From Tillus elongatus (lineage: Eukaryota; Arthropoda; Insecta; Coleoptera; Cleridae): a stretch of DNA of 64,000 bases. Positions 45,495 through 57,794 of the stretch are shown here, in pieces. The position numbers were made by a program, and so were the translations under genes. Location of the stretch: positions 59,491,468-59,555,467 of the forward strand of contig OZ023269.1 of assembly GCA_964006375.1 (NCBI GenBank), written 5' to 3'. The first letter of the stretch is position 1. Every line of letters starts with the position of its first letter. The notes below the pieces were generated by a model. That model was not told the origin of the DNA. It worked only from the letters and a program-made list of their open reading frames with translations, and did not search any database.

Positions 45495-47189
45495 CCCAAC
45501 AAACACAGTTATGTAACATTCACATAACTAAAATATTATTTTGTTATTAACAAAAGTATCATTTATGTAACTTGTTATGAACTTGTAAGTTACATGTAAC
45601 ACGAAATGTCATGCATATAGTTCCTACTGTGATATATCTATGTAACATAGTTGGGCATATATATCATATATATTTATTGACAATTTCATTAACATTACAT
45701 GTTACATTTTATTGTTAGGAGTAGAGCTTTTTCTATATAACCACACACAATAATAGTTTAGAAAAACAAAACAAAAAATTATTGAAAACAATTTATTAAA
45801 CATTTGTAAGAAAACAATAAAATATAATACATTCTTATTGCATTAAAATATTTATAATTTCAATTTTACTTTTAAAATTGTTTAAAATGTTCACATTTAA
45901 CTAAAACATAGGAATAATTTGAAATTCAAAATTAAATCTAAACATCAGTTGAAGTTTTTATGTACAATTAAATATAACTGCAACTTTAAACCATAACTAG
46001 AGTAGTATCATCCATATTAAAATTGCTTTTGGGATTATTTAACAAATCAGTCGTCATTGCTTGTGTCAAAAACTCAGCTCCTGTAAATTTAAACTGCCTA
46101 GTAGGTAACAACAGTTGCAAATTTTATCAATAAGTTCAGATGACTCAGCTGATCATGTAAAACTAAGTACTACATTACCTTTGGCAATGTTTAAAACATT
46201 GCGCCTGCTAACCTTACTATATTTCTTGGGTTGATCTAGCGGCAATCAATTCTGAACTTGTTATAGTGAATAGCTTTGTCATTTCCAGCCTTTCGATAAT
46301 AATGATCAGAAACGTATGCTGCAATTAAAACATATAGGTTAACTCACATTCAGTCATAAAACGCTAGAATAACACAATCATAGATTCAAAATGTACAATA
46401 TAATTCATTTTAACATGAAACACCAGTAAGAATTCAACACCCACATTAATGTATTTCTTCACAATCGGTTGTCGCTTTTGTCAATAAACACATGCACAAA
46501 ACAGAAACTCTTAAACCTTATATTAAATACTGTAATCTTTCAAGAAATAGAGAAAAATAAAATCCAATATTTACCACAAAATTTTCACGCTACCTTTTGT
46601 ATGAGAAATAAGAAAACAATATAAATCACAAACACGAGCACAATCAAAGTAAACATAACATAACCTCATAATCCTATTAGCAAAAAAAAAACATCAAGAC
46701 TCAACACTCGCTCTCGCTCTGCGCAGTTGCCCGAACAAAACGACGAAAATGCCTGGAACATGTAGGTGTTAATTTGTATTTCCATTTATTTCCCGTTTAT
46801 TTTATTTAGATAAATATAATAACAAAATAAATTATTGACGAGGTTTAAAGTTTAAATCATATTTCAGTTAACAGGTTTTCTTAATTAACATTTCATTAGC
46901 TGGGTTTGATAATTATCTGATTTAATGTAAAATAAAAATATTACGTTGTTATCAGTGTGTGCTTTAAAACTATAGAACGCCATGAAATTTGTATTATGTG
47001 TATGTTACATAAAAATATTACGTAGCTTTTATGTTATAATACTTGATGGTATGCAATATTTCATTTATTACCTAAATGTGCTCCTTTTTCAAAGTACATT
47101 TGTGTCATTTTTAGGTAACAGTGTAATGTTACGATGATACTTTATTGAGCTTCCAATGCATTGTAACGGTTACAAACGTGTTTGTTGGG
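45495..47189. mobile_element. 1.7-kb non-autonomous TIR element
   Basis: Perfect 12-bp inverted ends CCCAACAAACAC (45495-45506) and GTGTTTGTTGGG (47178-47189) with TA on both sides. The left flank is itself a (TA)n tract, so the duplication cannot be measured. The interior is AT-rich, with many TGTAACA-like words near both ends and no transposase. A worn minus-strand coding trace may lie near 46320-45990, but I cannot name it. TA flanks would fit a Tc1/mariner-type or similar integrase, which is an inference. Confidence 0.65.
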
Positions 47190-47344
47190 TATATATAGTA
47201 AAAAAAAGAAGTGTATGGATCTCGCTGCGTCTCCTGTTGGCAGTCTCCTGATAGATTACTTTACAAAATAAATACGCGCAAAAGCACGTCCGATAGATAA
47301 TAAAATAATAAAAGGATACAGATATTCCCGCCAAACAAAATATC

Positions 47345-47540
47345 CTAATTTTTGCTGGCGTTGAACCTCCAAAACGTTAGTGACCGACTACCTGCAGAAG
47401 AATATCAATAGAGTTGTGAATATAAGATATTTAGAATTATACATCCTCTGATGACGCTAACTTGGATAGTGAAACGATCGTCAGGTTTTTTTAAATGCCT
47501 TGTGGTGATTTGAGTTCTCCAACTGTGTTTATACGCACTA
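47345..47540 (+). mobile_element. Penelope 3' terminal fragment
   Basis: About 195 bp, the reverse complement of the PLE0 3' end (43560-43330). It includes 'gttgaacctcc', 'aatagagttgtg' and the hammerhead-like motif, and ends in the common Penelope terminal sequence. Confidence 0.75.
47442..47485 (+). ncRNA. Hammerhead-ribozyme-like motif, copy 2
   Basis: Plus strand: CCU, CUGAUGA, stem II arms CGCUAAC and GAUAGUG (one weak pair), AAAC, GAUC, GUC, AGG. Sense orientation in a Penelope 3' fragment. Confidence 0.6.
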
Positions 47541-47559
47541 GTACATCTTAGTCTGGCTG

Positions 47560-47950
47560 TTGTCTTACTGCCTCAACATAATGAGGATTGTTTAAACGGC
47601 ACACAGCAGCAAGGTGCCCAACATTTTTTACATACCTTGCATTTATTTATATTTGAACCTTGCAAAATCGTCATTTCCCTTTCCACAGCTCCTACACTTG
47701 GCGTCTTGAGTCTGTCAACTACCACTCCCTTGGTGGTATCATCCTTGGCCCTCGGCTGCTGTTATTGTGTACTGCTGGCCCTTTCTTCCCCTTGGGTACT
47801 AGCTTATTCACGTTCTCATAAGGCGCCAAGGAAGCTTTTTTCTTCAGTGCTGTTTCAAATGCTCTCTTTACGCAAACCCGAAAGAAATAAAAGGACCTGA
47901 ACCATTCTCTCGTCCTCTATATACTTTGACAGAAAATATTGAAATGTTTT
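47560..47950 (-). pseudogene. Gypsy gag fragment with paired zinc knuckles
   Basis: On the minus strand near 47695-47580 it reads C-R-S-C-G-K then, after a frame change, C-K-V-C-K-K and a further C. This resembles the paired knuckles at the end of gypsy Gag. A basic segment precedes it up to about 47940. Stops and frameshifts are present. Long plus-strand open stretches here are opposite-strand by-products. Confidence 0.4.
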
Positions 47951-48054
47951 ATGTATAACTTGTATCTGTACTAAATAACGTAAGGTTCGCCTTGAACTTG
48001 TTCTCTTCTGCTGAATTTGACTTTTGTCCTCGTCGCCACTGTAATATATTGTTA

Positions 48055-48164
<110 letters not shown>

Positions 48165-48246
48165 GGTAACATAAACCTACATACATACATACATACATAC
48201 ATGCATATAAATATATATATAGAGAGAGAGAGTCGGCATGAAGTAG

Positions 48247-48361
48247 GGTTATCTTGGCTCTCCGCTTAGTTATGTGGGTGATTTAAAGAGTGTAGAAATA
48301 GTGGATTTTGAAAACGTCTGGAAACGTTTGATTGTACAGGCGCATAGGAAAGAGCTACGTG
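48247..48361 (+). other. Candidate exon ending at a GTAAGT donor
   Basis: An open 38-codon stretch runs from a TAG at 48244 to a consensus splice donor (G at 48361, GTAAGT from 48362). Its residue mix ([18 protein letters not shown]) looks like globular protein rather than random AT-rich sequence. No acceptor with a pyrimidine tract precedes it, and it has no named homologue that I recall. It could also be a scrap of a retroelement gag. Confidence 0.2.
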
Positions 48362-48445
48362 GTAAGTAAATTTGAATTCCCCAATTATCTAGCTATAGTA
48401 GTAAAAAGTTTTTAGATTGTTATCATTATTTTTTAATTTTTTATT

Positions 48446-48557
<112 letters not shown>

Positions 48558-48789
48558 TTGGAAAACCGCGGGGTGAAATCGATCACTCGTAAATTGGAGT
48601 AAGTAAAGCTCTTTCTGCCCTTAATTTTTTTTTGTGGGCTCACTTTACAAAAAAATTTACTTACTTTAGATGATCAAATTAAAATATTGCTTTCCCCCAC
48701 ATTCCCCTTGCCTTAACCTTTATGGTACAAGGTGTATTATTCAACATATTATTTACATAAACTAATTTTTTTTAGAATAAAAATTTAAA

Positions 48790-50610
48790 ATGCCTAGAAA
48801 ACATATAAAAAAATTGGCCCCACCAGAAAACAAGTATATAACCCTAAATACTTGAAAAGGGCGCTAGAGGCCGTGAAAAGGGGAATGCCTATAAGAGCGG
48901 CGGAGAATTTCGGGGTTGCCTACATCACGATTTATGACAACTTTCGACAGCCAGCAGAGCGGAATATCGGAGGTCAGCTTCCAGAAATTAAAGAGCGAAG
49001 ACTAGCAGATGCTTTACTTGTATGTGCAGACTGGGGATTTCCCTTTAAAAGTTATGACGTTAGGTAAGATATTTTTAAAATTAAAAATGGATTGGTAGGT
49101 ACTTACATATATACTTTTATTGTTAGGTATATGGTTCAACAATTCCTAAATAGGGCTGGGAGAAAAGAAAAAAGGTTCGTAGACAACTTCCCCGGAGTCA
49201 ATTGTTTTAAAGCATTCATGGCTCGCCACCGAGACCTGACTATAAAGTTAGCAGAGAATACCAAGAGGGTTCGAGCAATGGTTACATACGAGGTCGTTCA
49301 AAAATATTTCACTGAATTGGGAACTACAGTATAGGGAATTCCTCCTTCCAACATCGTCAATTATGACGAAACCAACTTCGCTGACGATCCAGGTCAAGCT
49401 TTGATGGTGGTCAGAAGAGGAAAAAAGCATGCGCACAGGGTGATAGACAGTTCAAAGACAAGTACAATCGTGATGTTTGCCATAGCAGGTGACGGAACAT
49501 CACTACCGCCTTATATTGTGTATAAGGCAAAGCATATGTATGAAGGCTGGACTGAGGGCGCCTTTCCAAATTCTCGCTACAATAGAACACTCAGCGGCTG
49601 GTTCGACGCGGAAACTTTTGAAGACTGGTTTATTTCTACTGCGTTGCCCTATTTTAAGACACTTGAGGGAACAAAAATTATATTGAGGGATAATCTATGC
49701 AGTCACCTCACATTAAGCGTCGAGGAGGCTTGTACAAATAATAATATTAAATTTGTTTCGCTTCCCCCAAATTCTACCGACCTTCTACAATCCCTGCTTA
49801 CTTCCGCCCTCTGAAATATCCTTGAAAAAAAACTGAAAAATTGGAAACTAAAAAATGGAGGAGTTTTACCCAAAACAGTTTTCCCGAAACTGTTTAATTA
49901 AACCATTGAACAAGTCGGGTTAAGAAGTGGGGAAAACACGAAAGCAGGTTTCAAAGCATGTGGAGTTGTTCTCTATAATCCAGAACAAACGCTAAAAAAA
50001 TCAGTCATTTGAAAAAAACATGATCCCCAAGAAATTCAAGAACAGGTGGTGGAGCACCAATGGACTGACACAATTGTTTCTCATTTAAGAGAGTTGAGAA
50101 CGGGAGGAGAAAATGTTCCGAAGAGAGGCAAGAGGGTTGGTGTGAAGGCTGGCAAGAGTATCTCTGTGAAAGATTTAGTTAACACCCTTGTAGAGAAAGA
50201 ACCTCAACAGCAGGATGAAGAAACAATTGAGGATAGGCCTTCTGCGCCTGTAACGTCCCAAGATTTAGCTAACAACTCATCAGATTCTGATGTAGAAGAG
50301 CCAAAATACATACATTGAGGAAAACAAAGATAATCTTGGCGTTGGAGACTTTGTAATCGTCAAATTTTGTACAAATAAGAGGGACACATTCTTTGCCGTT
50401 AAAATTGAGCAAAAAAATGAGGCAGAAGATAATTACACTGTCAACTGCCTCAGAACAAAATTTGCACAAAAACAAAAATTTTTGTGTACCCCAACGTACA
50501 AGACATTTGTGAGGTAAAAGATGATCAAATACTAACAAAAATTATTGGAAAGTCGTCAAGTAGGGGCCAATATATTTTTAGATGTTTGTTTGGTTTTCCC
50601 CTTGAATAGA
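48790..50610 (+). pseudogene. Pogo-like transposase (CENP-B/DDE type), disrupted
   Basis: ATG at 48790, with an early frameshift before 48852. Exon 1 holds an N-terminal helix-turn-helix (A-L-E-A-V-K-R-G-M-P-I-R-A-A). A 63-nt intron (49064-49126, GTAAGA..GTTAG) joins D-V-R to Y-M-V-Q-Q-F. Next come a CENP-B-like DNA-binding segment (R-F-V-D-N-F-P-G..L-A-E-N), then the DDE domain: N-Y-D-E-T near 49365 (first Asp) and L-R-D-N-L near 49687 (second Asp). A TAG stop at 49332-49334 interrupts a frame that otherwise runs to 49814. Near 49795 a short deletion and frameshift remove the third acidic residue, just before A-Y-F-R-P-L-K. The C-terminal acidic domain is 50046-50318 and beyond, in other frames. 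Inactive. Confidence 0.85.
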
Positions 50611-50934
50611 ACATTTTTTGTTTGTTTTTTGTTTTGCATATTTTTTATTTGATTAAAGTTATCAGGATACTTCTATCAACAAGAGTTAGAGAAATAGTGT
50701 TATTTTGCTTTTTTTACATAAAGTTAGTGATTAGACACTGCTGGAATTAGATATTAAGGCTTAAAATAAGTTTTAAAAAGGATATTAGGTTTTTTATAAT
50801 AAATAAACGAGTTTTCAGTTGTTTTTTAACATTTTTGCCTAATTTAAATACCTACTAGTTTTTTTAAAGCCCAGATACATGATCAGTTTCAACCTCGAAG
50901 TTGCTAAAGTCAAAACTACGTGAAATAAAAGGGG

Positions 50935-50985
50935 TGATCGGTTTCACCCCCCAATGCGGGGTGAAACCGATCAACCTTTATTAAA
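50935..50985. repeat. Internal inverted pair of the pogo terminal word
   Basis: GGTGATCGGTTTCACCCC, then ATGC, then GGGGTGAAACCGATCA: a near-perfect palindrome made from two terminal words, 150 bp inside the right end. Confidence 0.85.
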
Positions 50986-51135
50986 AAAAACTACTAAAGC
51001 TATTTTGACAGTTTTGGCAGCTATAAACGCTCGAAATATCAAGCTTTAATATATTTCTTTCAGATTTTTCTAATTGCAAAGACACCGAAAAAAGGCAAAA
51101 AAAAGCAAATTTTGACCGGTTTCACCCCGTTCGAC

Positions 51136-51137
<2 letters not shown>

Positions 51138-51208
<71 letters not shown>
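51138..51208. repeat. (TA)n microsatellite, right flank of pogo-like element
   Basis: About 35 TA units immediately after the right TIR. Confidence 0.95.
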
Positions 51209-51211
<3 letters not shown>

Positions 51212-51458
51212 ATGGAGAATAGCGCGAGCGCCATCTCTGGCTTAGGCACGGTTATAGACTTCCACAGCAGCTTCCACGTACACACAATACAACAAGAACG
51301 AAGCTGTGGAAAGAACACTAGTGAGCGAAAACAACTACTGTCTTCATTATACCACGACGGGCATTGAATTACATCACTCGCTAGCCACCCAAACATTAGT
51401 CCTGCGGGGACTTGCGGTAAGAAGTAAAGTAGGAGAGCAAGAGACAGAGGCCGGTTTT

Positions 51459-51756
51459 GTCCTCCTTATGGACTCTTCAGTATGCTACAACTGCGCTCCA
51501 ACAAGTCATCCTTAAGGCAGACATTGCCATAATATGCAATGGAGAAAAGCGCAAAGCGCCCTCTCTGGTGTTGTGGCGGTTCTAGGCTCCTACAGGAGGT
51601 TCCTATTATTTCTATACTGTGTGTGCGTAAATCCTCCTGTAGAAGCCTAGAACCATCACAACACCAGAGATGGCGCTTTGCGTTATTCTACATGCCAGCC
51701 TTAAGACTGTTTGTTGGAGCGCAGGTGTGGCATACTGAAGAGTCCATAAGGAGGAC
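51459..51756. mobile_element. Foldback element with 120-140-bp arms
   Basis: The left arm (51459-51599) and right arm (51633-51756) are inverted copies with a 33-bp loop. Shared words include 'tatggactcttcagtatg', 'gcgctccaaca', 'agcgcc.tctctggtgttgtg' and 'ttctaggct'. A related but diverged partial copy lies at 51209-51300. No coding function. Confidence 0.85.
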
Positions 51757-51758
51757 GA

Positions 51759-51759
<1 letters not shown>

Positions 51760-51847
<88 letters not shown>
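51760..51847. repeat. (TA)n microsatellite
   Basis: About 43 TA units directly after the foldback element. Confidence 0.95.
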
Positions 51848-51851
<4 letters not shown>

Positions 51852-51993
51852 TATATATAAAGTAATTCTGAACCTCACTGTCTCTCTAAAAAAGAAAACA
51901 AGAAACCTTTAATAAAACGCAGATAGTGTTAATGTTTCGATGTATATAAACTAACCCGATACTAATTTATTGCTTTTTTTTAATTTCTTTCAG

Positions 51994-52141
51994 GCGCTCT
52001 TTAGGTGGTTCCCATTATCACCACTATCACCCCTATGTTGTTTATGATCAGCACCACTATGGTGGAGGATATGGTGGTGGCTATGGCTATGGAGGTGGTT
52101 ATGGTTTTGGTTATGGCGGAGGATATGGATACGGACGATAG
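51994..52141 (+). CDS. Last exon of a Gly/Tyr-rich cuticle-type protein
   Basis: The only recognisable host coding sequence. A strong acceptor (pyrimidine run, then CAG at 51991-51993) opens an exon that reads 48 residues to a TAG at 52139-52141. It begins with an H/Y-rich part (S-H-Y-H-H-Y-H-P-Y-V-V-Y-D) and ends in G-G-Y, G-Y and G-F repeats. Such tails occur in secreted insect cuticular and structural proteins. One base at the exon start completes a codon from the previous exon. The start and likely signal peptide must be in upstream exons, which I could not find; the intron to the left is filled with transposons. AATAAA follows 33 bp after the stop. The specific protein is not identified. 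Confidence 0.75.
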
Positions 52142-52173
52142 AAAGTGAATTGTAAATGAAATTACAAATTGAT

Positions 52174-52179
52174 AATAAA
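52174..52179 (+). terminator. Polyadenylation signal of the Gly/Tyr-rich gene
   Basis: AATAAA 33 bp downstream of the stop codon, in a short AT-rich 3' UTR. Confidence 0.7.
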
Positions 52180-52199
52180 AATATAAATTGTTAGCTTGC

Positions 52200-53022
<823 letters not shown>

Positions 53023-53248
53023 TATTTATTCATCCATAAGTAAATACATTTTATAACAATACTACAATTCGATTTAGAATATACATACAATAATACTACT
53101 GACTAATATGAGGAACAGAAGCACGTAAGTTGAGAAGAACTTGTATGTGCAGAAAAACTCAAACTACATTAAGTGAAGATTGGAACCTGTGATGAGCACT
53201 GATAAGTACACTTGGAGAACCCAAATCACCACAACACATTTTAAAAGA

Positions 53249-53291
53249 CCTGACGATGTTTCACTAACCAAGTTAGCGTCATCAGAGGATG
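53249..53291 (-). ncRNA. Hammerhead-ribozyme-like motif, copy 3
   Basis: Minus strand: CCU, CUGAUGA, CGCUAAC-UUG-GUUAGUG, AAAC, AUC, GUC, AGG. One base shorter than the others in the stem III loop. Sense orientation at the PLE1 3' end. Confidence 0.6.
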
Positions 53292-53571
53292 AAACATTCT
53301 AAATACTTAAAAACTAATGTCCACTTATATACCGGATTTCAGGTAAATAGATCGAACCGAGATGAGTCACTACTCGTAGGCAAATTCCAAAGTGTATTGT
53401 ATTTTTATCGCCCGACAAGGTCTATGCGCCATCCCTACTGCTTTATCTAAAAAGTGTCCATCTGTAATAGTTTTGAGAAAGTTCAACGACAACTAAATTA
53501 ACAACGATTCCTTTGGCGGCAATAACTGTATACTTATGTTATCGGTAAAACGTGCCGAAAACGTGGGAATT

Positions 53572-55334
53572 TTATTTTGCAAAGCAATCGATCAAGTGAC
53601 TCGTAATTGGCGCTGGTGAAATGTTCATACATTTGTTGTTGTAACTATATTTCGCAATATATATGCTTTCTAACCCGTTTAGCTGTCCTGGTTTTCTAAC
53701 ATTTTTTATTAATTTCAGATTATCTTTATCAACTTGATGATTATTATCCCAAATATGTCGGGCGACGGCAGACTTATCTACAGTACCGTAACGTAATTGG
53801 GATATGTGTTCTTTGAATCTGATTCCAATCGATCTTTTTGTTTGTCCGACGTATTTAAGATTACAATCTTTACAACTTATTTCATAAATTCCCGACATTT
53901 TGTCCGCGCTTTCCTTGTCTTTTGGGTTACCTAGCAAGTTTTTTAAGGTGTTTGTTGTTGAAAATGTTAGCTGTAAGTTGACTTTTTAAAAAAAGCTGTC
54001 TGGACCCCTAGTGATTCTGGGTTCAAATGGTAAGCAAACAAAGTTTTTTTCCGATTTTTCTCTTCTGAACGTCGTTGATTCCGTCAACATTTTCTTTGTT
54101 TTCTGTTTGTTGATTAATTTTTTCACTAGACAAGCAGTGTATCCGTTATATTCGGCCACGTTCTTAATATAATTTAATTATTTGGTATATCTACTTTTGT
54201 TTAAAGGAAAATTAATTAGCCGATTTTCTAAAAAATTCAGACTGGCCATTTTTTGTGCGTACGTATGATGTGAGTCGCTCGGGATGTGGCAGTGGTTTCT
54301 TTTCTATAGACATCAAATTCTAAAGTGTCTTTATTCTTGATAACTAGTACATCTAGAAATGGTAGTTTATTATTAATTTCTAATTCGTGGGTAAATTTTG
54401 TAGAAACAAATTTATTGTTTAATTTGGCAATAAAATCTTCTATTCTGCAAATGTTTGTGTTAAACACCGCGAAAATATCATCCACGTAACGACACCACAC
54501 TCTAGGAAAATAACCACTTTCACTTTCAAGATCTGTTTCAAATCTGCTCATGAAAAGGTCTGCAATAAATGGCGATAGCGGATTGCCCATGGCCGTGCCT
54601 TGTGTTTGTTGAAAAAATTCATTGTTGAATTGAAAAATATTTTGTTTGATGCAAAGGTTTGTTAGAGTTAAATACTTACTTACAGACTTCTTTGCAGACA
54701 TTTTCATTTATGTTATTCATTTTTAGCAACTGCTCTAAATATGTTAAAGTTTGCTCCGTGGGAACGCTAGGAAACAATGAGCTTACATCGAACGAAATTA
54801 AAACCTCGCCTTCAGTCAATTTAACCTCTTTGATCTTATTAATAAATTCAAGAGAATTTGTTACTGAAAAACTTTTCTGTTTTACAGGCAAGCCTTTAAA
54901 CTCATCTGTCAACCACTTAGCTAAATTATAAGTCGGGGAATCTATAGCCGAAACAATAGGTCCAATTGAATTTCCCGGTTTATGCATTTTTGGGAGACCG
55001 TACTTCTTGGGAACTTTCGGATTAGAAACTTGTAACTTTCTTCATAAGTCATTTGATATGAGATTGTGACAACTTTTTAGACTATTTTTAACGTCCGAAA
55101 TCATTTTTGGTAGCGGGTTTTTTTTTAAGTTTTTTATACGGTCCTGTCGCTATGGCGTTATACACTCTATCTTTATAATCGTTTTTGTCCAAAATCACTA
55201 CCTTATTGCCTTTATCTGCTTTAACATAGAAACAATCTTTCTCTTGCAATCGTTTAACTATTTTCATTTGATTACAATTTAGTTTTTTTGTGGACTTATT
55301 TTCCTTCAAGTTTTTCGAAATTTTACTTTTACTG
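53572..55334 (-). pseudogene. Penelope RT and GIY-YIG endonuclease (PLE1)
   Basis: Blocks in order: 55334-55088, with C-F-Y-V-K-A-D-K-G-N-K-V-V, the N-terminal signature of Penelope RTs; 54987-54676, with S-F-D-V-S-S-L-F-P-S-V-P; 54707-54237, with Q-G-T-A-M-G-N-P-L-S-P and the active site R-Y-V-D-D-I-F near 54490; then a broken thumb (54230-53980); then 53937-53572, the endonuclease with G-I-Y-E-I and K-Y-V-G-Q-T-K-R-S-I-G-I-R. The GIY-YIG nuclease nicks target DNA and the RT copies the RNA. Catalytic motifs are present, but the frame is broken, so it is not functional as is. Confidence 0.85.
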
Positions 55335-55369
55335 TAAGTATTTAACTCTAACAAACCTTTGCATCAAAC

Positions 55370-56445
55370 AAAATATTTTTCAATTCAACAATGAATTTTT
55401 TCAACAAACACAAGGCACGGCCATGGGCAATCCGCTATCGCCATTTATTGCAGACCTTTTCATGAGCAGATTTGAAACAGATCATGAAAGTGAAAGTGGT
55501 TATTTTCCTAGAGTGTGGTGTCGTTACGTGGTTGATATTTTCGCGGTGTTTAACACAAACATTTGCAGAATAGAAGATTTTATTGCCAAATTAAACAATA
55601 AATTTGATTCTATAAAATTTACCCACGAATTAGAAATTAATAATAAACTACCGTTTCTAGATGTACTAGTTATCAAGAATAAAGACACTTTAGAACTCGA
55701 TGTCTATAGAAAAGAAACCACTACCTTAAGCTACATCCCGAGCGACTCACATCATACGTACGCACAAAAAATGGCCAGTCTGAATTTTTTAGTAAATTGG
55801 TTAATTAATTTTCCTTTAAACAAAAGTAGATATACCAAAGAATTTAATTATATTAAGAACGTGGCCGAATATAACGGATACACTGCTTGCCTAGTGAAAA
55901 AATTAATCAACAAACAGAAAACAAAGAAAATGTTGACGGAATCAACGACGTTCAGAAGAGAAAAATCGGAAAAAAACTTTGTTTGCTTACCATTTGAACC
56001 CAGAATCACGAGGGGTCTAGAGAGCATTTTTAAAAAAGTCAACTTACAGCTAACATTTTCAACAACAAATACCTTAAAAAACTTGCTAGGTAACCCTAAA
56101 GACAAGGAAAGCGCGGACAAAATGTCGGGAATTTATGAAATAAGTTGTAAAGATTGTAATCTTAAATACGTCGGACAAACAAAAGATCGATTGGAATTAG
56201 ATTCAAAGAACACATATCCCAATTACGTTACGGTACTGTAGATAAGTCTGCTGTCGCCCGACATATTTGGGATAATAAACATCACGTTGATAAAGATAAT
56301 CTGAAATTAACAAAAAATATTAGAAAACCAGGACAGCTAAACGGGTTCGAAAGCATATATATTGCGAAATATAATTACAACAAAAAATGTATGAACACTT
56401 CACCAGCGCCAATTACGAGTCATTTGATCGATTGCTTTGCTAAAT
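55370..56445 (+). pseudogene. Penelope RT C-half and GIY-YIG endonuclease (PLE2)
   Basis: One long frame to 56241 covers RT from Q-G-T-A-M-G-N-P-L-S-P (near 55410), through an active-site box that reads R-Y-V-V-D-I-F (near 55525), to the thumb and the GIY-YIG start (G-I-Y-E-I near 56130, K-Y-V-G-Q-T-K near 56170). The first aspartate of the Y-V-D-D box is replaced by valine, so the RT would be inactive. A frameshift near 56195-56200 separates the rest of the endonuclease, which reads on to about 56445 in another frame and matches PLE1. No start codon of its own. Confidence 0.85.
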
Positions 56446-56727
56446 AAAGTTCCCACGTTTTCGGCACGTTTTACCGATAACATAAGCATACAGTTATTGC
56501 CGCCAAAGGAATCGTTGTTAATTTAGCTGTGGTTGAACTTTCTCAAAACTATTACAGATGGACACTTTTGAGATAAAGCAGTAGGGATGGCGCATAGACC
56601 TTGTCGGGCGATAAAAATACAATACACTTTGGAATTTGCCTACGAGTAGTGTCTCATCTCGGTTCGATCTCTTTACCTGAGATCCAGTATATAAGTCGAT
56701 ATTAGTTTTTAAGTATTTAGAATGTTT

Positions 56728-56771
56728 CATCCTCTGATGACGCTAACTTGGTTAGTGAAGCGATCGTCAGA
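56728..56771 (+). ncRNA. Hammerhead-ribozyme-like motif, copy 4
   Basis: Plus strand: CCU, CUGAUGA, CGCUAAC-UUG-GUUAGUG, AAGC, GAUC, GUC, AGA. The AAGC and the AGA in stem I are deviations. Sense orientation at the PLE2 3' end. Confidence 0.55.
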
Positions 56772-56825
56772 TCTTTTAAAATGTGTTGTGGTGATTTGGG
56801 TTCTCCAAGTGTACTTCTCAAACTA

Positions 56826-57465
56826 CATATTGCACCGAGAAGTTGCATGCATCTTTTCAGTAACAGAGTAACAGGAGGTATCTCGTCTTTCAATTTTTTT
56901 ATCTCCAGTAGCACAAGATTAAGACGCATTGGACCAAGGTACGATAGATAGCGCTGTGAAATGTTTTTCCTACACGCCGCAGTTGTCATAAAATCACCCA
57001 TTTTGCCCCTTGTATTGTAACCGTGCGTTAACAAATTCTGAAGGCTTATAGTTATGTGCGTGTATTGTATGAGTGCCATTATGTACAATTCAGTGATATT
57101 AAGTACATTGGTTGCCTGGTTATACAACAAGTTAGTGGGATATTTTATCAGCTTGTTCAATATAGTTTTCATTACAAAGTTCTGTGTGATGCGTAGAGGA
57201 TTCATGTAAGTTTCATATGCCGATCCCCAACACGATATTCCATACCTCAAGATGGACTGGGCCAAGTTATCATATGTCAGAAGCAAAATCCTTTGACTTA
57301 AGATGCCTCGTGGAGTATAAAAATATGTATATATTTTCTGAGGCTTTTGTTGAGGGTTTCAAGATGACAATTCCATTTTAAATCTTCGTTATGATGATCC
57401 CAAGATACTGTACGCTCGTCTCGCACTTGACTATTTCATCTTTCACTTGTATTACGGGATATATA
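56826..57465 (-). pseudogene. LINE RT C-terminal fragment (CR1/Jockey-like)
   Basis: Minus strand: a frameshifted start (57460-57290) with V-Q-Y-L-G-I-I-I, then the open block from 57286. It contains Y-D-N-L-A-Q-S-I-L-R-Y-G-I-S-C-W-G, Y-P-T-N-L-L-Y, H-G-Y-N-T-R and Y-L-G-P, the thumb and C-terminal pattern of CR1/Jockey RTs. After about 56826 the frame runs into the Penelope 3' terminal sequence of PLE2, so the natural end is missing. The upstream side abuts (TA)n. Confidence 0.7.
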
Positions 57466-57580
<115 letters not shown>

Positions 57581-57794
57581 ACGTATTCCAATTTTATTGG
57601 AATCTTTTTAAAAAGGTTTTATTTAAGGTGAAAATTACAGTGAACTCGACTAAGGTTTCCGTAATAATGATTATAACGTCTCTTGCAAGATCACACACTC
57701 CGTGCTGTGTAAGAACACTATCGCATGCAAAGTAACTTGAGATGTTAAGTAAGCTGTTCATTGCAATTTTCATATGACGACTGTTTGTGGTCGA

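Larger units (their letters stand above)
53150..55334 (-). mobile_element. Penelope-like element PLE1
   Basis: Minus strand: N-terminal RT region (55334-55088), RT fingers and palm (54987-54237), GIY-YIG endonuclease (53937-53572), and a 3' terminal segment with a hammerhead-like motif (53249-53291). This is the canonical Penelope order, with RT followed by GIY-YIG. The 5' end is cut at the junction with PLE2 at about 55335. Three or four frame breaks. Confidence 0.88.
55335..56825 (+). mobile_element. Penelope-like element PLE2, head to head with PLE1
   Basis: Plus-strand copy lacking its 5' part. It begins at about 55335 in the sequence corresponding to PLE1 54690 and runs through RT, GIY-YIG and a 3' terminal segment with a hammerhead-like motif. 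The last 100 bp match the PLE1 3' end (53220-53150) in inverse orientation. It ends by merging with a LINE fragment at about 56826. Confidence 0.88.
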
